Positions 1-6,451 of a stretch of 7,742 nucleotides of DNA are shown piece by piece. The stretch is taken from contig JAJYEB010000082.1 in assembly GCA_021790375.1 (NCBI GenBank), forward strand, positions 1 through 7,742. The letters run 5' to 3'. The stretch's first letter is position 1; each line of letters starts with the position of its first letter. The DNA is from Chloroflexota bacterium (GTDB taxonomy: Bacteria > Chloroflexota > Limnocylindria > Limnocylindrales > CSP1-4). The notes under the pieces were generated by a model. It made no database searches and was not told where the DNA came from. It worked only from the letters and a program-made list of their open reading frames with translations. Made by a program: the position numbers and the translations under genes.

Positions 1-1
1 C

Positions 2-505
2 AGACGATCTTCTGACGGCACCTGCTGGTGGGCGGCCAAGGTCCGCCAGTTCGCCACGCACCTGCACCCGCGGGAGCGGCCCGCGGAGCGACGCGAGCTG
101 GACGCCTGGCTGTCTCCGGCGCAGCAGGCACTCTTCGCCTCGATGCATCCGGCGGATCGCCGGCATGGGCTCGACGTGGTCCGCCGGCTCCGCGCGGAGG
201 GCTGGGTGGACGGCGACGTGCTGCTGGCCGGGCTCTTCCATGACGCCGGGAAGGGGCGCACGGGGCTCTGGCCGCGCGTGGCGTGGTCGCTCGCCGAGCG
301 CTACGGCTCGCTGCCCCGGCGCACGGCGGCGCTGCTGCCCGGGTTCCGGGCCGCGCTCGACCGGCTGGACCGGCACCCCGATGCCTCGGCGGAGCTGGCG
401 CTGCGGGCGGGGTGCCCGGCCCGCACCGCGGACCTGATCCGCCACCAGGCGGCACCGGCGGACGCGGCCGGTGAGGCGCTGCATCGCGCGGACGAGGCCA
501 GCTGA
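2..505 (+). CDS. HD-domain putative phosphohydrolase, 5' end outside the window
   Basis: The frame is open to the left edge, so the gene is partial; 167 residues are visible. Numbering from the first visible codon, H55, the doublet H80-D81 within HDAGKG, two later histidines (RHPDASAE and LIRHQ) and a near-terminal Asp (HRADEAS) give the H...HD...H..H...D metal-ligand pattern of HD-superfamily hydrolases. These usually cleave phosphoesters, often of nucleotides; the substrate here cannot be told. The first in-frame ATG (143) is probably not the true start, because protein-like sequence (KVRQFATHL, LSPAQQALF) continues upstream of it and that stretch is part of how such proteins usually begin. 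No signal peptide or membrane segment is visible. The stop directly precedes the likely scpA start, so the two are probably co-transcribed. The HD assignment is firm; the biological role is unknown. Confidence 0.8.
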   Translation, partial: RRSSDGTCWWAAKVRQFATHLHPRERPAERRELDAWLSPAQQALFASMHPADRRHGLDVVRRLRAEGWVDGDVLLAGLFHDAGKGRTGLWPRVAWSLAERYGSLPRRTAALLPGFRAALDRLDRHPDASAELALRAGCPARTADLIRHQAAPADAAGEALHRADEAS

Positions 506-506
506 C

Positions 507-1472
507 GTGGTCCGCGCCACGGTCCGGCGCACGACGCCCTCCGTCCCGATCGCCGTGACGTTCGGCGAGGGGCGCCGGCCGGAGCACGCGACCCGCATCC
601 GCGTGGGAAGCGTTCCCGCGACGATCGAGCCGGGAGCGCCGGACCGGCCGGCCCGCTCCGGGCCAACCCTCCCGGTCGATGCGGACGGCGATCCCGCGGC
701 GTTCGACGGGCCGCTCGCGCTCCTGCTGTCGCTGATCGAGGCGAGGCAGCTGGACGTGCTCACCGTCCCGCTCGGCGCACTGGCGAGCGCCTACCTCGAG
801 GCGATGGGGGGTCTCGCAGGGGACCGGCTGCCGTACCTCAGCGCGTTCGTGGCGGTTGCGGCCCAGCTCATCCTGATCAAGTCCCGGGCCATGCTTCCCC
901 GCGAGCCGCACGGCGAGCCGGTCTCGCTCGCCGACGAGGGGCCCGACCCCGAGGCCGAGCTGCGCCGCCGGCTCGTGGTGTACCGGGCCTACCGCGACGC
1001 CGGGGCGTGGCTCCGGGAGCGGGCACTCACCCACGGCCCGCTGGTCCGTCGCGAACCGTCGATCGCGCAGGCCGCCGGCCTGGCGGGCGCCCGGCCCTCC
1101 GCCGAACCTCCGCTCGACCCCCGGTCGCTGGCCGCCGCGCTCCGGGGCGTGGCCCGGCTCGCGCCTCCCGCCGAGCCGCCGCCCGAACTCGTCCGGCGCA
1201 CGATCACGCTCGCCGAGCGTGCCGAGGCGATCCGCGAGGCGATCCGGCGCGCGCCGGTGGTCGTGCTCCAGGAGCTGATCGGCGGCACCGGCGACCGCGT
1301 GGTGGCGGCCGTCACGTTCCTGGCCATGCTGGAGCTGGTCAAGCGGCACGAGATCGCGGTCGAGCAGGATCGCCCGTGGGGGCCGATCCGGTGCCGCAGC
1401 CTGGGTCCCGAGGCGGGACCGGGGACCCCGCCCGCGGCTCCGATCGACGAATCGCTGGAGGATTTCGCGTGA
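507..1472 (+). CDS. scpA: Segregation and condensation protein A (ScpA, kleisin)
   Basis: ScpA is the kleisin subunit that bridges the Smc heads and binds ScpB in the bacterial condensin complex that compacts and separates chromosomes. The diagnostic Smc-binding start FDGPLALLLSLIE lies at residues 66-78, followed by the helix LDVLTVPLGALASAYLEAM and AQLILIKSRAMLP. The C-terminal winged helix is VVLQELIGGTGDRVVAAVTFLAMLELVK. The chosen start is GTG 507, just after the HD-gene stop, with GAGG at 494-497 (9 nt spacing); codons from 507 onward end almost entirely in G or C, supporting translation. GTG 555, GTG 603 and ATG 471 are in-frame alternatives. Even GTG 603 leaves over 30 residues before the FDGPL motif, where ScpA normally has about ten, so an Arg/Pro-rich N-terminal extension looks real. 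The 321-residue length exceeds the usual 240-280. The gene overlaps scpB by 4 nt. Confidence 0.93.
   Translation: MVRATVRRTTPSVPIAVTFGEGRRPEHATRIRVGSVPATIEPGAPDRPARSGPTLPVDADGDPAAFDGPLALLLSLIEARQLDVLTVPLGALASAYLEAMGGLAGDRLPYLSAFVAVAAQLILIKSRAMLPREPHGEPVSLADEGPDPEAELRRRLVVYRAYRDAGAWLRERALTHGPLVRREPSIAQAAGLAGARPSAEPPLDPRSLAAALRGVARLAPPAEPPPELVRRTITLAERAEAIREAIRRAPVVVLQELIGGTGDRVVAAVTFLAMLELVKRHEIAVEQDRPWGPIRCRSLGPEAGPGTPPAAPIDESLEDFA
1457..1461 (+). promoter_or_regulatory. Shine-Dalgarno site of scpB
   Basis: GGAGG lies 7 nt before GTG 1469, inside the last codons of scpA. It fixes the scpB start at the GTG that overlaps the scpA stop (GTGA), a typical translational-coupling arrangement for two subunits of one complex. 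Confidence 0.75.
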
Positions 1473-2044
1473 CCCTGCCGGCCGAGCCGCCCGAACTCAC
1501 GACCGCACAGCTCGAGGCGCTCCTGTTCGTCGCCGAACGGCCGCTCGCGCGGCGCGAGATCGCGGCACTCGCCGGCGTCGACACGGCGACCGTGGACGCG
1601 CGGCTGGGCGATCTCGAGGTCGAGCTCGCCTCCCGCGGGATCCGCCTCCTCTCGTCAGGGGACCGGGTCGCACTGGCCACCGCCCCGGAGGCCGGCGCCG
1701 TGCTGGCGCGGTACGTGGGCACCGAGGGGCTGAAGCTGACCCAGGCCGCGCTGGAGACGCTGGCGATCGTGGCCTATCGCCAGCCCGTGACCCGCTCGGT
1801 GATCGAGCGGATCCGCGGCGTGGACTCGGACTACGTCGTGCGGTCCCTGCTGCACCGCCGGCTCATCACGGAACAGGGCCGGTCGGAGGCCCCGGGGCGG
1901 CCCATCCTGTACGGCACGTCGTTCGAGTTCCTGGAGCGGTTCGGCCTCACGTCGCTGGAGGATCTCCCGGAGGTGGACGCGGAGATCGCGGCCCGCCTCG
2001 CCGAGAGCGAAGAGGCGGCCGCGGCCGCGCCTCCCGACGCCTGA
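1469..2044 (+). CDS. scpB: Segregation and condensation protein B (ScpB)
   Basis: ScpB dimers bind ScpA and stabilise the Smc-ScpAB condensin. The protein has 191 residues, normal for the family. Two winged-helix domains are visible. The first spans about residues 8-85 (LTTAQLEALLFVAERPL, the classic ScpB opening). The second spans about 90-160 and contains the hallmark ALETLAIVAYRQPVTRSVIE, then IRGVDSDYVVRSLLHRRLI and GRPILYGTSFEFLERFGL. The tail (171-191) is acidic and Ala-rich, which is common. The start is GTG 1469, chosen for its strong GGAGG at 7 nt and the 4-nt overlap with scpA. The rluB gene follows after 6 nt, the standard scpA-scpB-rluB order. Identification is essentially certain. 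Confidence 0.96.
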   Translation: MTLPAEPPELTTAQLEALLFVAERPLARREIAALAGVDTATVDARLGDLEVELASRGIRLLSSGDRVALATAPEAGAVLARYVGTEGLKLTQAALETLAIVAYRQPVTRSVIERIRGVDSDYVVRSLLHRRLITEQGRSEAPGRPILYGTSFEFLERFGLTSLEDLPEVDAEIAARLAESEEAAAAAPPDA

Positions 2045-2050
2045 CCTGCC

Positions 2051-2842
2051 GTGCCCGAGATCCGGCTGCAGAAGGTGCTTGCCGATGCCGGGATCGCCTC
2101 TCGGCGCCACGCCGAGGCCATGATCGCGGCCGGTCGGGTGACCGTCGACGGGGTGGTCGCCACGACCGGGCTGAAGGTCGATCCGACGACGCAGGCGATC
2201 GCGGTGGACGGCCTGCCGCTGGGCGCCCCGGCCGGCACGACCTGCATCGCCCTGCACAAGCCCCCGGGCGTGACGAGCACCGTGTCCGACCCGCATGCCG
2301 CCTCGACCGTGCTCGACCTGGTTCCACGGGAGATGCTGGAGTCCGCGGGGCGGCTCTATCCGGTGGGAAGACTGGACCGCGACTCGGAGGGGCTCCTGCT
2401 CCTCACCAACGACGGGGACTGGGCGCAGCGCGTGCTGCACCCGCGCCACCAGGTCGAGCGCGAGTACGCCGTGGGTCTCTCCCGGCCACTCACGGCCCTC
2501 CAGGTGGAAACGCTGCTCGGCGGGATCGAACTGCAGGAGGGACGGACGGCGCTGCTGGGCCTGCGGGCACAGACGCCGACCGAGACGGGCGCCCTGCTGC
2601 AGCTCCTGGGCCCACAGGCCCCGGCAGGCCTGGCCTGGTACAGGGCCACGCTGGGGCAGGGCTGGAAGCGGCAGGTCCGGCGCATGTTCGGCGCGGTAGG
2701 CGCCCCCGTGGCCCGGCTCGTCCGCGTGCGGATCGGCACGCTGCGACTGGGCGGACTTCGGCCCGGGCAGGTACGCCGCCTGACGAGGGCGGAGGCGGCC
2801 CTGCTCGTTGAGGCGGGACCGCCCCGACCCAGGGACCGCTGA
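2051..2842 (+). CDS. rluB: RsuA/RluB-family rRNA pseudouridine synthase
   Basis: This enzyme isomerises a uridine in rRNA to pseudouridine; RluB orthologues next to scpB modify 23S rRNA. The 263-residue protein begins with an S4 RNA-binding domain (about 2-60; IRLQKVLADAGIASRRHAE). The catalytic domain follows, with ALHKPPGVTST (67-77) and the active-site motif GRLDRDSEGLLLLTNDG (106-122); D109 is the catalytic aspartate. The C-terminal motif KRQVRRMF (206-213) is the usual xRQVRRM element, preceded here by LGQGW instead of the more common EGxN. The start is GTG 2051, 6 nt after the scpB stop. No Shine-Dalgarno is obvious, so translation probably depends on coupling to scpB. Family membership is certain; RluB rather than RluE or RluF rests on synteny. 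Confidence 0.92.
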   Translation: MPEIRLQKVLADAGIASRRHAEAMIAAGRVTVDGVVATTGLKVDPTTQAIAVDGLPLGAPAGTTCIALHKPPGVTSTVSDPHAASTVLDLVPREMLESAGRLYPVGRLDRDSEGLLLLTNDGDWAQRVLHPRHQVEREYAVGLSRPLTALQVETLLGGIELQEGRTALLGLRAQTPTETGALLQLLGPQAPAGLAWYRATLGQGWKRQVRRMFGAVGAPVARLVRVRIGTLRLGGLRPGQVRRLTRAEAALLVEAGPPRPRDR

Positions 2843-2868
2843 GGCCGGGCCGGGCGCCATCGACGGGA

Positions 2869-2886
2869 CGGCGCGGATCCGCGCCG
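2869..2886. repeat. Perfect 18-bp palindrome after rluB
   Basis: CGGCGCGGATCCGCGCCG is perfectly self-complementary. In RNA it would form a 7-bp all-GC stem with a GATC loop. It begins 27 nt after the rluB stop and ends 6 nt before the tandem repeat upstream of cmk. No T-tract follows, so a classic intrinsic terminator is not shown; it could be a U-less terminator, a processing site or an operator. Confidence 0.5.
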
Positions 2887-2892
2887 GGTCAG

Positions 2893-2936
2893 GTGCCGGT
2901 GGGCTACAGTGCCGGTGGGCTACAGTGCCGGTGGGC
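2893..2936 (+). repeat. 16-bp tandem repeat, 2.75 copies, carrying two -10-like boxes
   Basis: The unit GTGCCGGTGGGCTACA occurs at 2893-2908 and 2909-2924, with a partial third copy (first 12 nt) at 2925-2936, all exact. Each unit junction forms TACAGT (2905-2910 and 2921-2926). The context GCTAcAgTGCCG closely matches GCTAgAaTGCCG at the tRNA-Pro promoter in this window, suggesting a shared -10 motif. No good -35 is visible. The period of 16 is not a multiple of 3, so each copy puts its GTG in a different frame; this can mislead start-codon calls. Confidence 0.7.
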
Positions 2937-2968
2937 GCGACGCCGGCCGGGTGGGCGCCGCGCCGTCG

Positions 2969-3706
2969 ATGCACGCGGGGAGGGACTGCACCATCGGGAA
3001 GGTCGCACGCGGAGAGCCCGTCATCGCGATCGACGGGCCGGGCTCGAGCGGGAAGAGCACGGTCGGCGCGCTGGCGGCCGCCCGGCTGGGTTTCCGCTTC
3101 TGCGACACCGGGCTGTTCTATCGCGCGGCCGCATGGCTCGCCCTGGAGCGCGGCGTGCCCGTGGACGACGGTCCCTCGCTCGCGGCCCTCGCGCCGGATC
3201 TGCACCTCGAGGCCGATGGCGCGGGCCGCTACCTGCGCGTGAGAGCCGCCGGCAGGGACGTGACGGCCCTGGTCCACCGCCCGGAGATCGATCGCGTGGT
3301 GAGCGAGGTGGCGCAGCAGCCCGAGCTGCGCGCCGCGTTGCTCCCCCGGCAGCGCGAGCTCGCAGAAGAAGGCGGCATCGTGGTCGCCGGGCGCGACATC
3401 GGCACGGTCGTGCTGCCGGAGGCCGACGTCAAGATCTACCTCGACGCGTCGCTGCCGGAACGCGCACGGCGCCGCGGGCTCGAGCGCGGCATCCCGGCCG
3501 GCGAGGTCGATGGTGACGCCGCCCGCCGGACCCGCGACGAGCTGCAGGCCCGCGACGCGATCGACAGCGGCCGGGCGTCTGCGCCGCTGCGGGTGGCACC
3601 GGACGCGATCGTGATCCGCACCGACGGGTTCACCCTGGAGCAGGCGGTGGTTGCAGTGGTGAACGCGATCGAGACGGCACGGAGGGCCGTGCGGCACCGT
3701 CCGTGA
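2969..3706 (+). CDS. cmk: Cytidylate kinase
   Basis: Cmk transfers phosphate from ATP to CMP or dCMP in the cytoplasm, feeding RNA, DNA and phospholipid precursor pools. From ATG 2969 the protein has 245 residues (the family usually has 220-230). Motifs in order: the P-loop GPGSSGKST (23-31, the usual GPAGSGKST with an A-to-G change), DTGLFYRAAAWLALERG (46-62), GRDIGTVVLPEADVKIYLDAS (141-161), an Arg-rich lid region (165-190), and RDAIDSGRASAPLRVAPDA (195-213). The start is uncertain. ATG 2969, GTG 2951 and GTG 2909 are in frame, but the best Shine-Dalgarno (2977-2983) points to ATC 2993, which would give 237 residues beginning IGKVARGEPVIAIDGP. ispH follows after 15 nt. No plsC-type acyltransferase separates them, although one often accompanies cmk and der in other bacteria. 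The function is certain; the start is not. Confidence 0.93.
   Translation: MHAGRDCTIGKVARGEPVIAIDGPGSSGKSTVGALAAARLGFRFCDTGLFYRAAAWLALERGVPVDDGPSLAALAPDLHLEADGAGRYLRVRAAGRDVTALVHRPEIDRVVSEVAQQPELRAALLPRQRELAEEGGIVVAGRDIGTVVLPEADVKIYLDASLPERARRRGLERGIPAGEVDGDAARRTRDELQARDAIDSGRASAPLRVAPDAIVIRTDGFTLEQAVVAVVNAIETARRAVRHRP
2977..2983 (+). promoter_or_regulatory. Strong Shine-Dalgarno-like site within the cmk 5' region
   Basis: GGGGAGG at 2977-2983 is the only good ribosome-binding sequence near the cmk start. It lies just downstream of the ATG at 2969, so it cannot serve that codon. Nine nucleotides after it sits an in-frame ATC (2993), where a Cmk of normal N-terminal length would begin. Either Cmk initiates at ATC, or the ATG at 2969 is used with a weak or leaderless signal. 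Confidence 0.4.
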
Positions 3707-3712
3707 CACAAT
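3707..3712 (+). promoter_or_regulatory. Possible -10 box for a leaderless ispH transcript
   Basis: CACAAT lies right after the cmk stop, 9 nt before the ispH ATG. A transcript starting about 7 nt downstream would begin at or near the ATG. The 15-nt gap has no Shine-Dalgarno, consistent with a leaderless mRNA or with translational coupling to cmk. No -35 is recognisable, so support is weak. Confidence 0.25.
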
Positions 3713-3721
3713 GACCATCCC

Positions 3722-4687
3722 ATGGGAAAGGTTCGAGACGTCGTCATCACGCGCCGCACCGGTTTCTGCTACGGCGTGCGCGAGGCGATCGACTACGCGA
3801 AGACCGCGGCGGCGGAGGGCAAGCCCACCCACACGCTGGGCCAGGTCGTGCACAACGAGGGCGTGATCGAGCAGCTCGAGTCGCAGGGGATCCGGACCGT
3901 CGACACGCTCGACGAGGTGCACGAGGGGGCGGCGGTCGTCATCCGCGCGCACGGCGTCACGCCCGAGGTGATGGATCGGGCGAAGGCGCGCGGCCTCGAG
4001 GTCATCGACGGCACCTGCACCTGGGTGATCCAGGAGCAGCGCGCGCTGTCGCAGCTGGTGGACGAGGGCTACACGATCGTGCTCCTCGGGACGCCGAGAC
4101 ACCCCGAGGTGGTGGGGCTCCTCGGGTTCGCGCCGGACGCGATCGTGGTCGACGAGGAGGAGGACTGGGGGCGCATCCCGCGCACCAAGCGGATGGCGCT
4201 GATCAGTCAGAGCACGCAGCCGCCCTGGAAGTTCGAGCGGCTCGCCGCGTACCTGGTGGGCCGCTGCCACGAACTCAAGATCGTCAACACCATCTGCCCG
4301 GTCACGATCCGCCGGCAGCAGGACACCATGGAGGCCGCGGCGGCGGTGGATTTCATGGTCGTGGTGGGCGGTCGCAGCAGCGCCAACACCAAGGAGCTGA
4401 CGCGCCTCTGCCAGATCGCCGGGACCCCCGTGCTGCAGATCGAATCCGCCGCGGACCTGCACGACCCCGACGCCTTCGGCGACGCCGAGCTGGTCGGCGT
4501 CACGGGCGGCACCTCCACGCCCATCGAGGACCTCCAGGTGGTCACGCGGCGGATCTACGAGCTTGCCGGCACGGCCGAGGCGCGGGACCACGCCGCCCGG
4601 CTGGCCGAGGCGTCCCTGCGTCGCGTGGCCGATTCCACCTACCGCACGAGCAGCGTCCCCTCGAGTCCCGTCCCGACGGAGGTCTGA
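3722..4687 (+). CDS. ispH: 4-hydroxy-3-methylbut-2-enyl diphosphate reductase (IspH/LytB)
   Basis: IspH is the [4Fe-4S] enzyme that reductively dehydrates HMBPP to IPP and DMAPP, the last step of the MEP isoprenoid pathway. The 321-residue protein keeps the three cluster cysteines: C16 (GFCYGVREA), C99 (DGTCTWV) and C192 (NTICPVT). Other active-site positions are present: H44 (VVHNEGV), H77 (RAHGV), H127 and E129 (PRHPEVVGL), S164-T165 (SQSTQ), S220 and N222 (RSSANTKEL), and S265 (VTGGTSTP). The second cysteine motif is unusual: most IspH read (A)TCPxV, whereas here the residues after C99 are T-W, with G for the preceding A. A roughly 35-residue C-terminal tail rich in Ala, Arg and Ser follows the core. 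ATG 3722 is the only sensible start. der begins 2 nt after the stop. Confidence 0.96.
   Translation: MGKVRDVVITRRTGFCYGVREAIDYAKTAAAEGKPTHTLGQVVHNEGVIEQLESQGIRTVDTLDEVHEGAAVVIRAHGVTPEVMDRAKARGLEVIDGTCTWVIQEQRALSQLVDEGYTIVLLGTPRHPEVVGLLGFAPDAIVVDEEEDWGRIPRTKRMALISQSTQPPWKFERLAAYLVGRCHELKIVNTICPVTIRRQQDTMEAAAAVDFMVVVGGRSSANTKELTRLCQIAGTPVLQIESAADLHDPDAFGDAELVGVTGGTSTPIEDLQVVTRRIYELAGTAEARDHAARLAEASLRRVADSTYRTSSVPSSPVPTEV
4678..4682 (+). promoter_or_regulatory. Shine-Dalgarno site of der
   Basis: GGAGG lies within the last codons of ispH, 7 nt before the der ATG at 4690. It sets the start and suggests coupled translation of ispH and der. Confidence 0.75.
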
Positions 4688-4689
4688 CC

Positions 4690-6423
4690 ATGCCCGCTCG
4701 TCCAACGGCGAGGCCGGCGCGCGGGCTCCCCATCGTCGCGATCGTCGGCCGTCCCAACGTCGGCAAGAGCACGCTGTTCAACCGGATCGTCGGCGAACGG
4801 ACGGCCATCGTCGAGGACCGCGCCCGCACCACGCGGGACCGGCTGTACGGCCAGGCCGAATGGAACGGCCGGCGCTTCATCGTGGTCGACACCGGCGGCC
4901 TGGAGCGCCGCCCCGGCGACCCGATCGAGGCGAAGGTCCAGGAACAGGCGCGCCTCGCGATCCACGAAGCGGACCTGGTCCTGTTCGTGGTGGATGCGGC
5001 CACGGGCGAGACGCCCGCCGACCAGGAGGCCGCCGAGCTCCTGCGCGGGGCGACGGTGCCCATCATCGTCGCGGTCAACAAGGCCGACAGCGAGCGGCGG
5101 GAGTACAGCGGCGCGGAGTTCCACCGCTACGGCTGGGAGGACACGTACGCGATCAGCGCGCTCCACGGGCGAGGGACCGGCGACCTGCTGGACGCGATGG
5201 TCCGGGCGCTCCCGCCGGAGAGCGAGGAGGAGCGCGAGCGGAAGCGCCGCGAGGCCGAGGCGGAGGATGAGGCCGAGCTGACCGCCTTGGCCGAGGCGCA
5301 GGGCGTGGAACTGCCGGCGCCCGGCGAGACCGCCGGGCAGGTCGGGAACGAGACGGCCATGGGCGAGGCCCCGGCAGCAGGCGCGCTTCCCGATGCTGCG
5401 GCGTCGCCCGCATTCGACGCCGCAGCGGCCGCGTGGGACCGCCGGACGCAGGCCGACCTGGAGGCGGCGAAGGCCCCTGTCGCGGTCGCCATCGTGGGCC
5501 GCCCCAACGTCGGGAAGTCGTCGCTGCTGAACGCCCTGCTCGGCGAGGAGCGCGTCATTGTCAGCGAGATACCCGGCACGACGCGGGATGCGATCGACAC
5601 GGAGATCGAGTGGAACGGCCGCCCCGTGACGCTCATCGACACCGCCGGGATCCGGCGCCGTGGCAAGGTCGCCGGGGGGCCCGACTCGGAACGGTTCTCC
5701 GCGCTGCGCGCGCTGCGCGCGCTGGGCCGCTGCGACGTCGCGATCCTGCTCCTCGACAGCGTGGACGGGCTGACGCGCCAGGATGCGCACGTGGCCGGCT
5801 ACGTGGTGGAGGAGGGGAAGGGACTCGTCGTCGCGCTCAACAAGTGGGACCTGGTCGAGAAGGAGACCGGCACCTTCGACGACTATGCCGCCACCGTGCG
5901 GCGCGAGGCCCCCTTCCTGGGCTTCGCCCCGATCCTCGCGATCAGCGCGAAGACGGGGCAGCGGGTCGGCCGCGTGCTGGACGCGGCGATGGAGATCGCG
6001 GCCCAGCGACGCCGCCGCGTGCCGACGGGAGAGTTGAACCGGCTGCTGGCCGACGCCACGTTCCGGCAGGCGCCCCCGTCGGTGAAGGGCACGCGGCCGA
6101 AGTTCTACTACGCGACCCAGGCCGCGGTGGCGCCGCCCACCTTCGTCCTGTTCGTGAACGACGGCGACGCGGTGCACTTCAGCTACGCGCGTTACCTGGA
6201 GAACCGGATTCGCGAGGCGTTCGACTTCGGGGGGACCCCCATCCGCCTGGTCTTCCGTACCCGCACGCGGGCCCAGATCGACCGGAGGAGGGGAGGAGCC
6301 CGCACTCCACGACGGGCGGGTGGGGGCGCGCGACCGACTGGCGGGGCACGCGGCCCCGGCGGTGGGGGGCACTCGCCCCGGGGGTCCGGTGGCACCGGCA
6401 AGCGGCACGGTCCGGGCCGCTGA
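4690..6423 (+). CDS. der: GTPase Der (EngA), 50S ribosome assembly factor
   Basis: Der is an essential tandem-domain GTPase acting late in 50S subunit assembly. The first G domain (about 12-175) shows GRPNVGKS (20-27), RTTRD (46-50), DTGG (67-70), NKAD (130-133) and SAL (156-158). The second (about 263-438) shows GRPNVGKS (270-277), PGTTRD (295-300), DTAG (317-320), NKWD (384-387) and SAK (419-421). A KH-like domain follows (about 440-525). At 577 residues it is well above the usual 435-490. The extra length lies in a linker of about 87 residues between the G domains (176-262; a charged, probably helical EEERERKRREAEAEDEAE stretch, then Ala-rich) and an Arg/Gly-rich tail (about 529-577) whose codons end in A or T more often than the rest of the gene. 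The start ATG 4690 has a strong GGAGG. Identification is certain. Confidence 0.97.
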   Translation: MPARPTARPARGLPIVAIVGRPNVGKSTLFNRIVGERTAIVEDRARTTRDRLYGQAEWNGRRFIVVDTGGLERRPGDPIEAKVQEQARLAIHEADLVLFVVDAATGETPADQEAAELLRGATVPIIVAVNKADSERREYSGAEFHRYGWEDTYAISALHGRGTGDLLDAMVRALPPESEEERERKRREAEAEDEAELTALAEAQGVELPAPGETAGQVGNETAMGEAPAAGALPDAAASPAFDAAAAAWDRRTQADLEAAKAPVAVAIVGRPNVGKSSLLNALLGEERVIVSEIPGTTRDAIDTEIEWNGRPVTLIDTAGIRRRGKVAGGPDSERFSALRALRALGRCDVAILLLDSVDGLTRQDAHVAGYVVEEGKGLVVALNKWDLVEKETGTFDDYAATVRREAPFLGFAPILAISAKTGQRVGRVLDAAMEIAAQRRRRVPTGELNRLLADATFRQAPPSVKGTRPKFYYATQAAVAPPTFVLFVNDGDAVHFSYARYLENRIREAFDFGGTPIRLVFRTRTRAQIDRRRGGARTPRRAGGGARPTGGARGPGGGGHSPRGSGGTGKRHGPGR

Positions 6424-6451
6424 CCCTCGTCCCGGGGGGCGTCACGCACGG

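Larger units (their letters stand above)
2843..2968 (+). promoter_or_regulatory. Intergenic control region between rluB and cmk
   Basis: This roughly 126-nt gap is the longest inside the housekeeping cluster. It holds, in order, an 18-bp palindrome (2869-2886) and a 16-bp tandem repeat with two TACAGT hexamers (2893-2936). I see no gene in it. The layout (hairpin, then promoter-like elements) fits the end of one transcript and the start of a cmk-ispH-der transcript. This is inference. Confidence 0.45.

Noticed and set aside
143..505. ATG 143 as the true start of the HD-domain gene.
   Set aside because: Protein-like sequence continues in frame to the left edge (KVRQFATHL and LSPAQQALF), so this ATG is probably internal.
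471..506. ATG 471 as the scpA start.
   Set aside because: It would overlap the HD gene by 35 nt; GTG 507 has a better-placed GAGG and directly follows the HD-gene stop.
2893..2936. A CRISPR-like or satellite array from the 16-bp repeat.
   Set aside because: It has fewer than three full copies with no spacers; it is better read as a local duplication in a promoter region.
2893..3516. Alternative forward frames starting from the other GTG copies in the tandem repeat.
   Set aside because: Their translations are Arg/Gly/Ala-rich without motifs; they arise because the 16-nt period places a GTG in every frame.
1655..4705. A very long open frame on the reverse strand (about 1016 codons) across scpB, rluB, cmk and ispH.
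   Set aside because: It is a by-product of strongly GC-ending codons on the forward strand; its translation is low-complexity His/Arg/Gly-rich with no domain, and the forward genes are unmistakable.
5697..5730. Short CTGCGCGCG repeat within der.
   Set aside because: It encodes the ALRALRAL helix expected at this place in the second G domain, so protein coding explains it.
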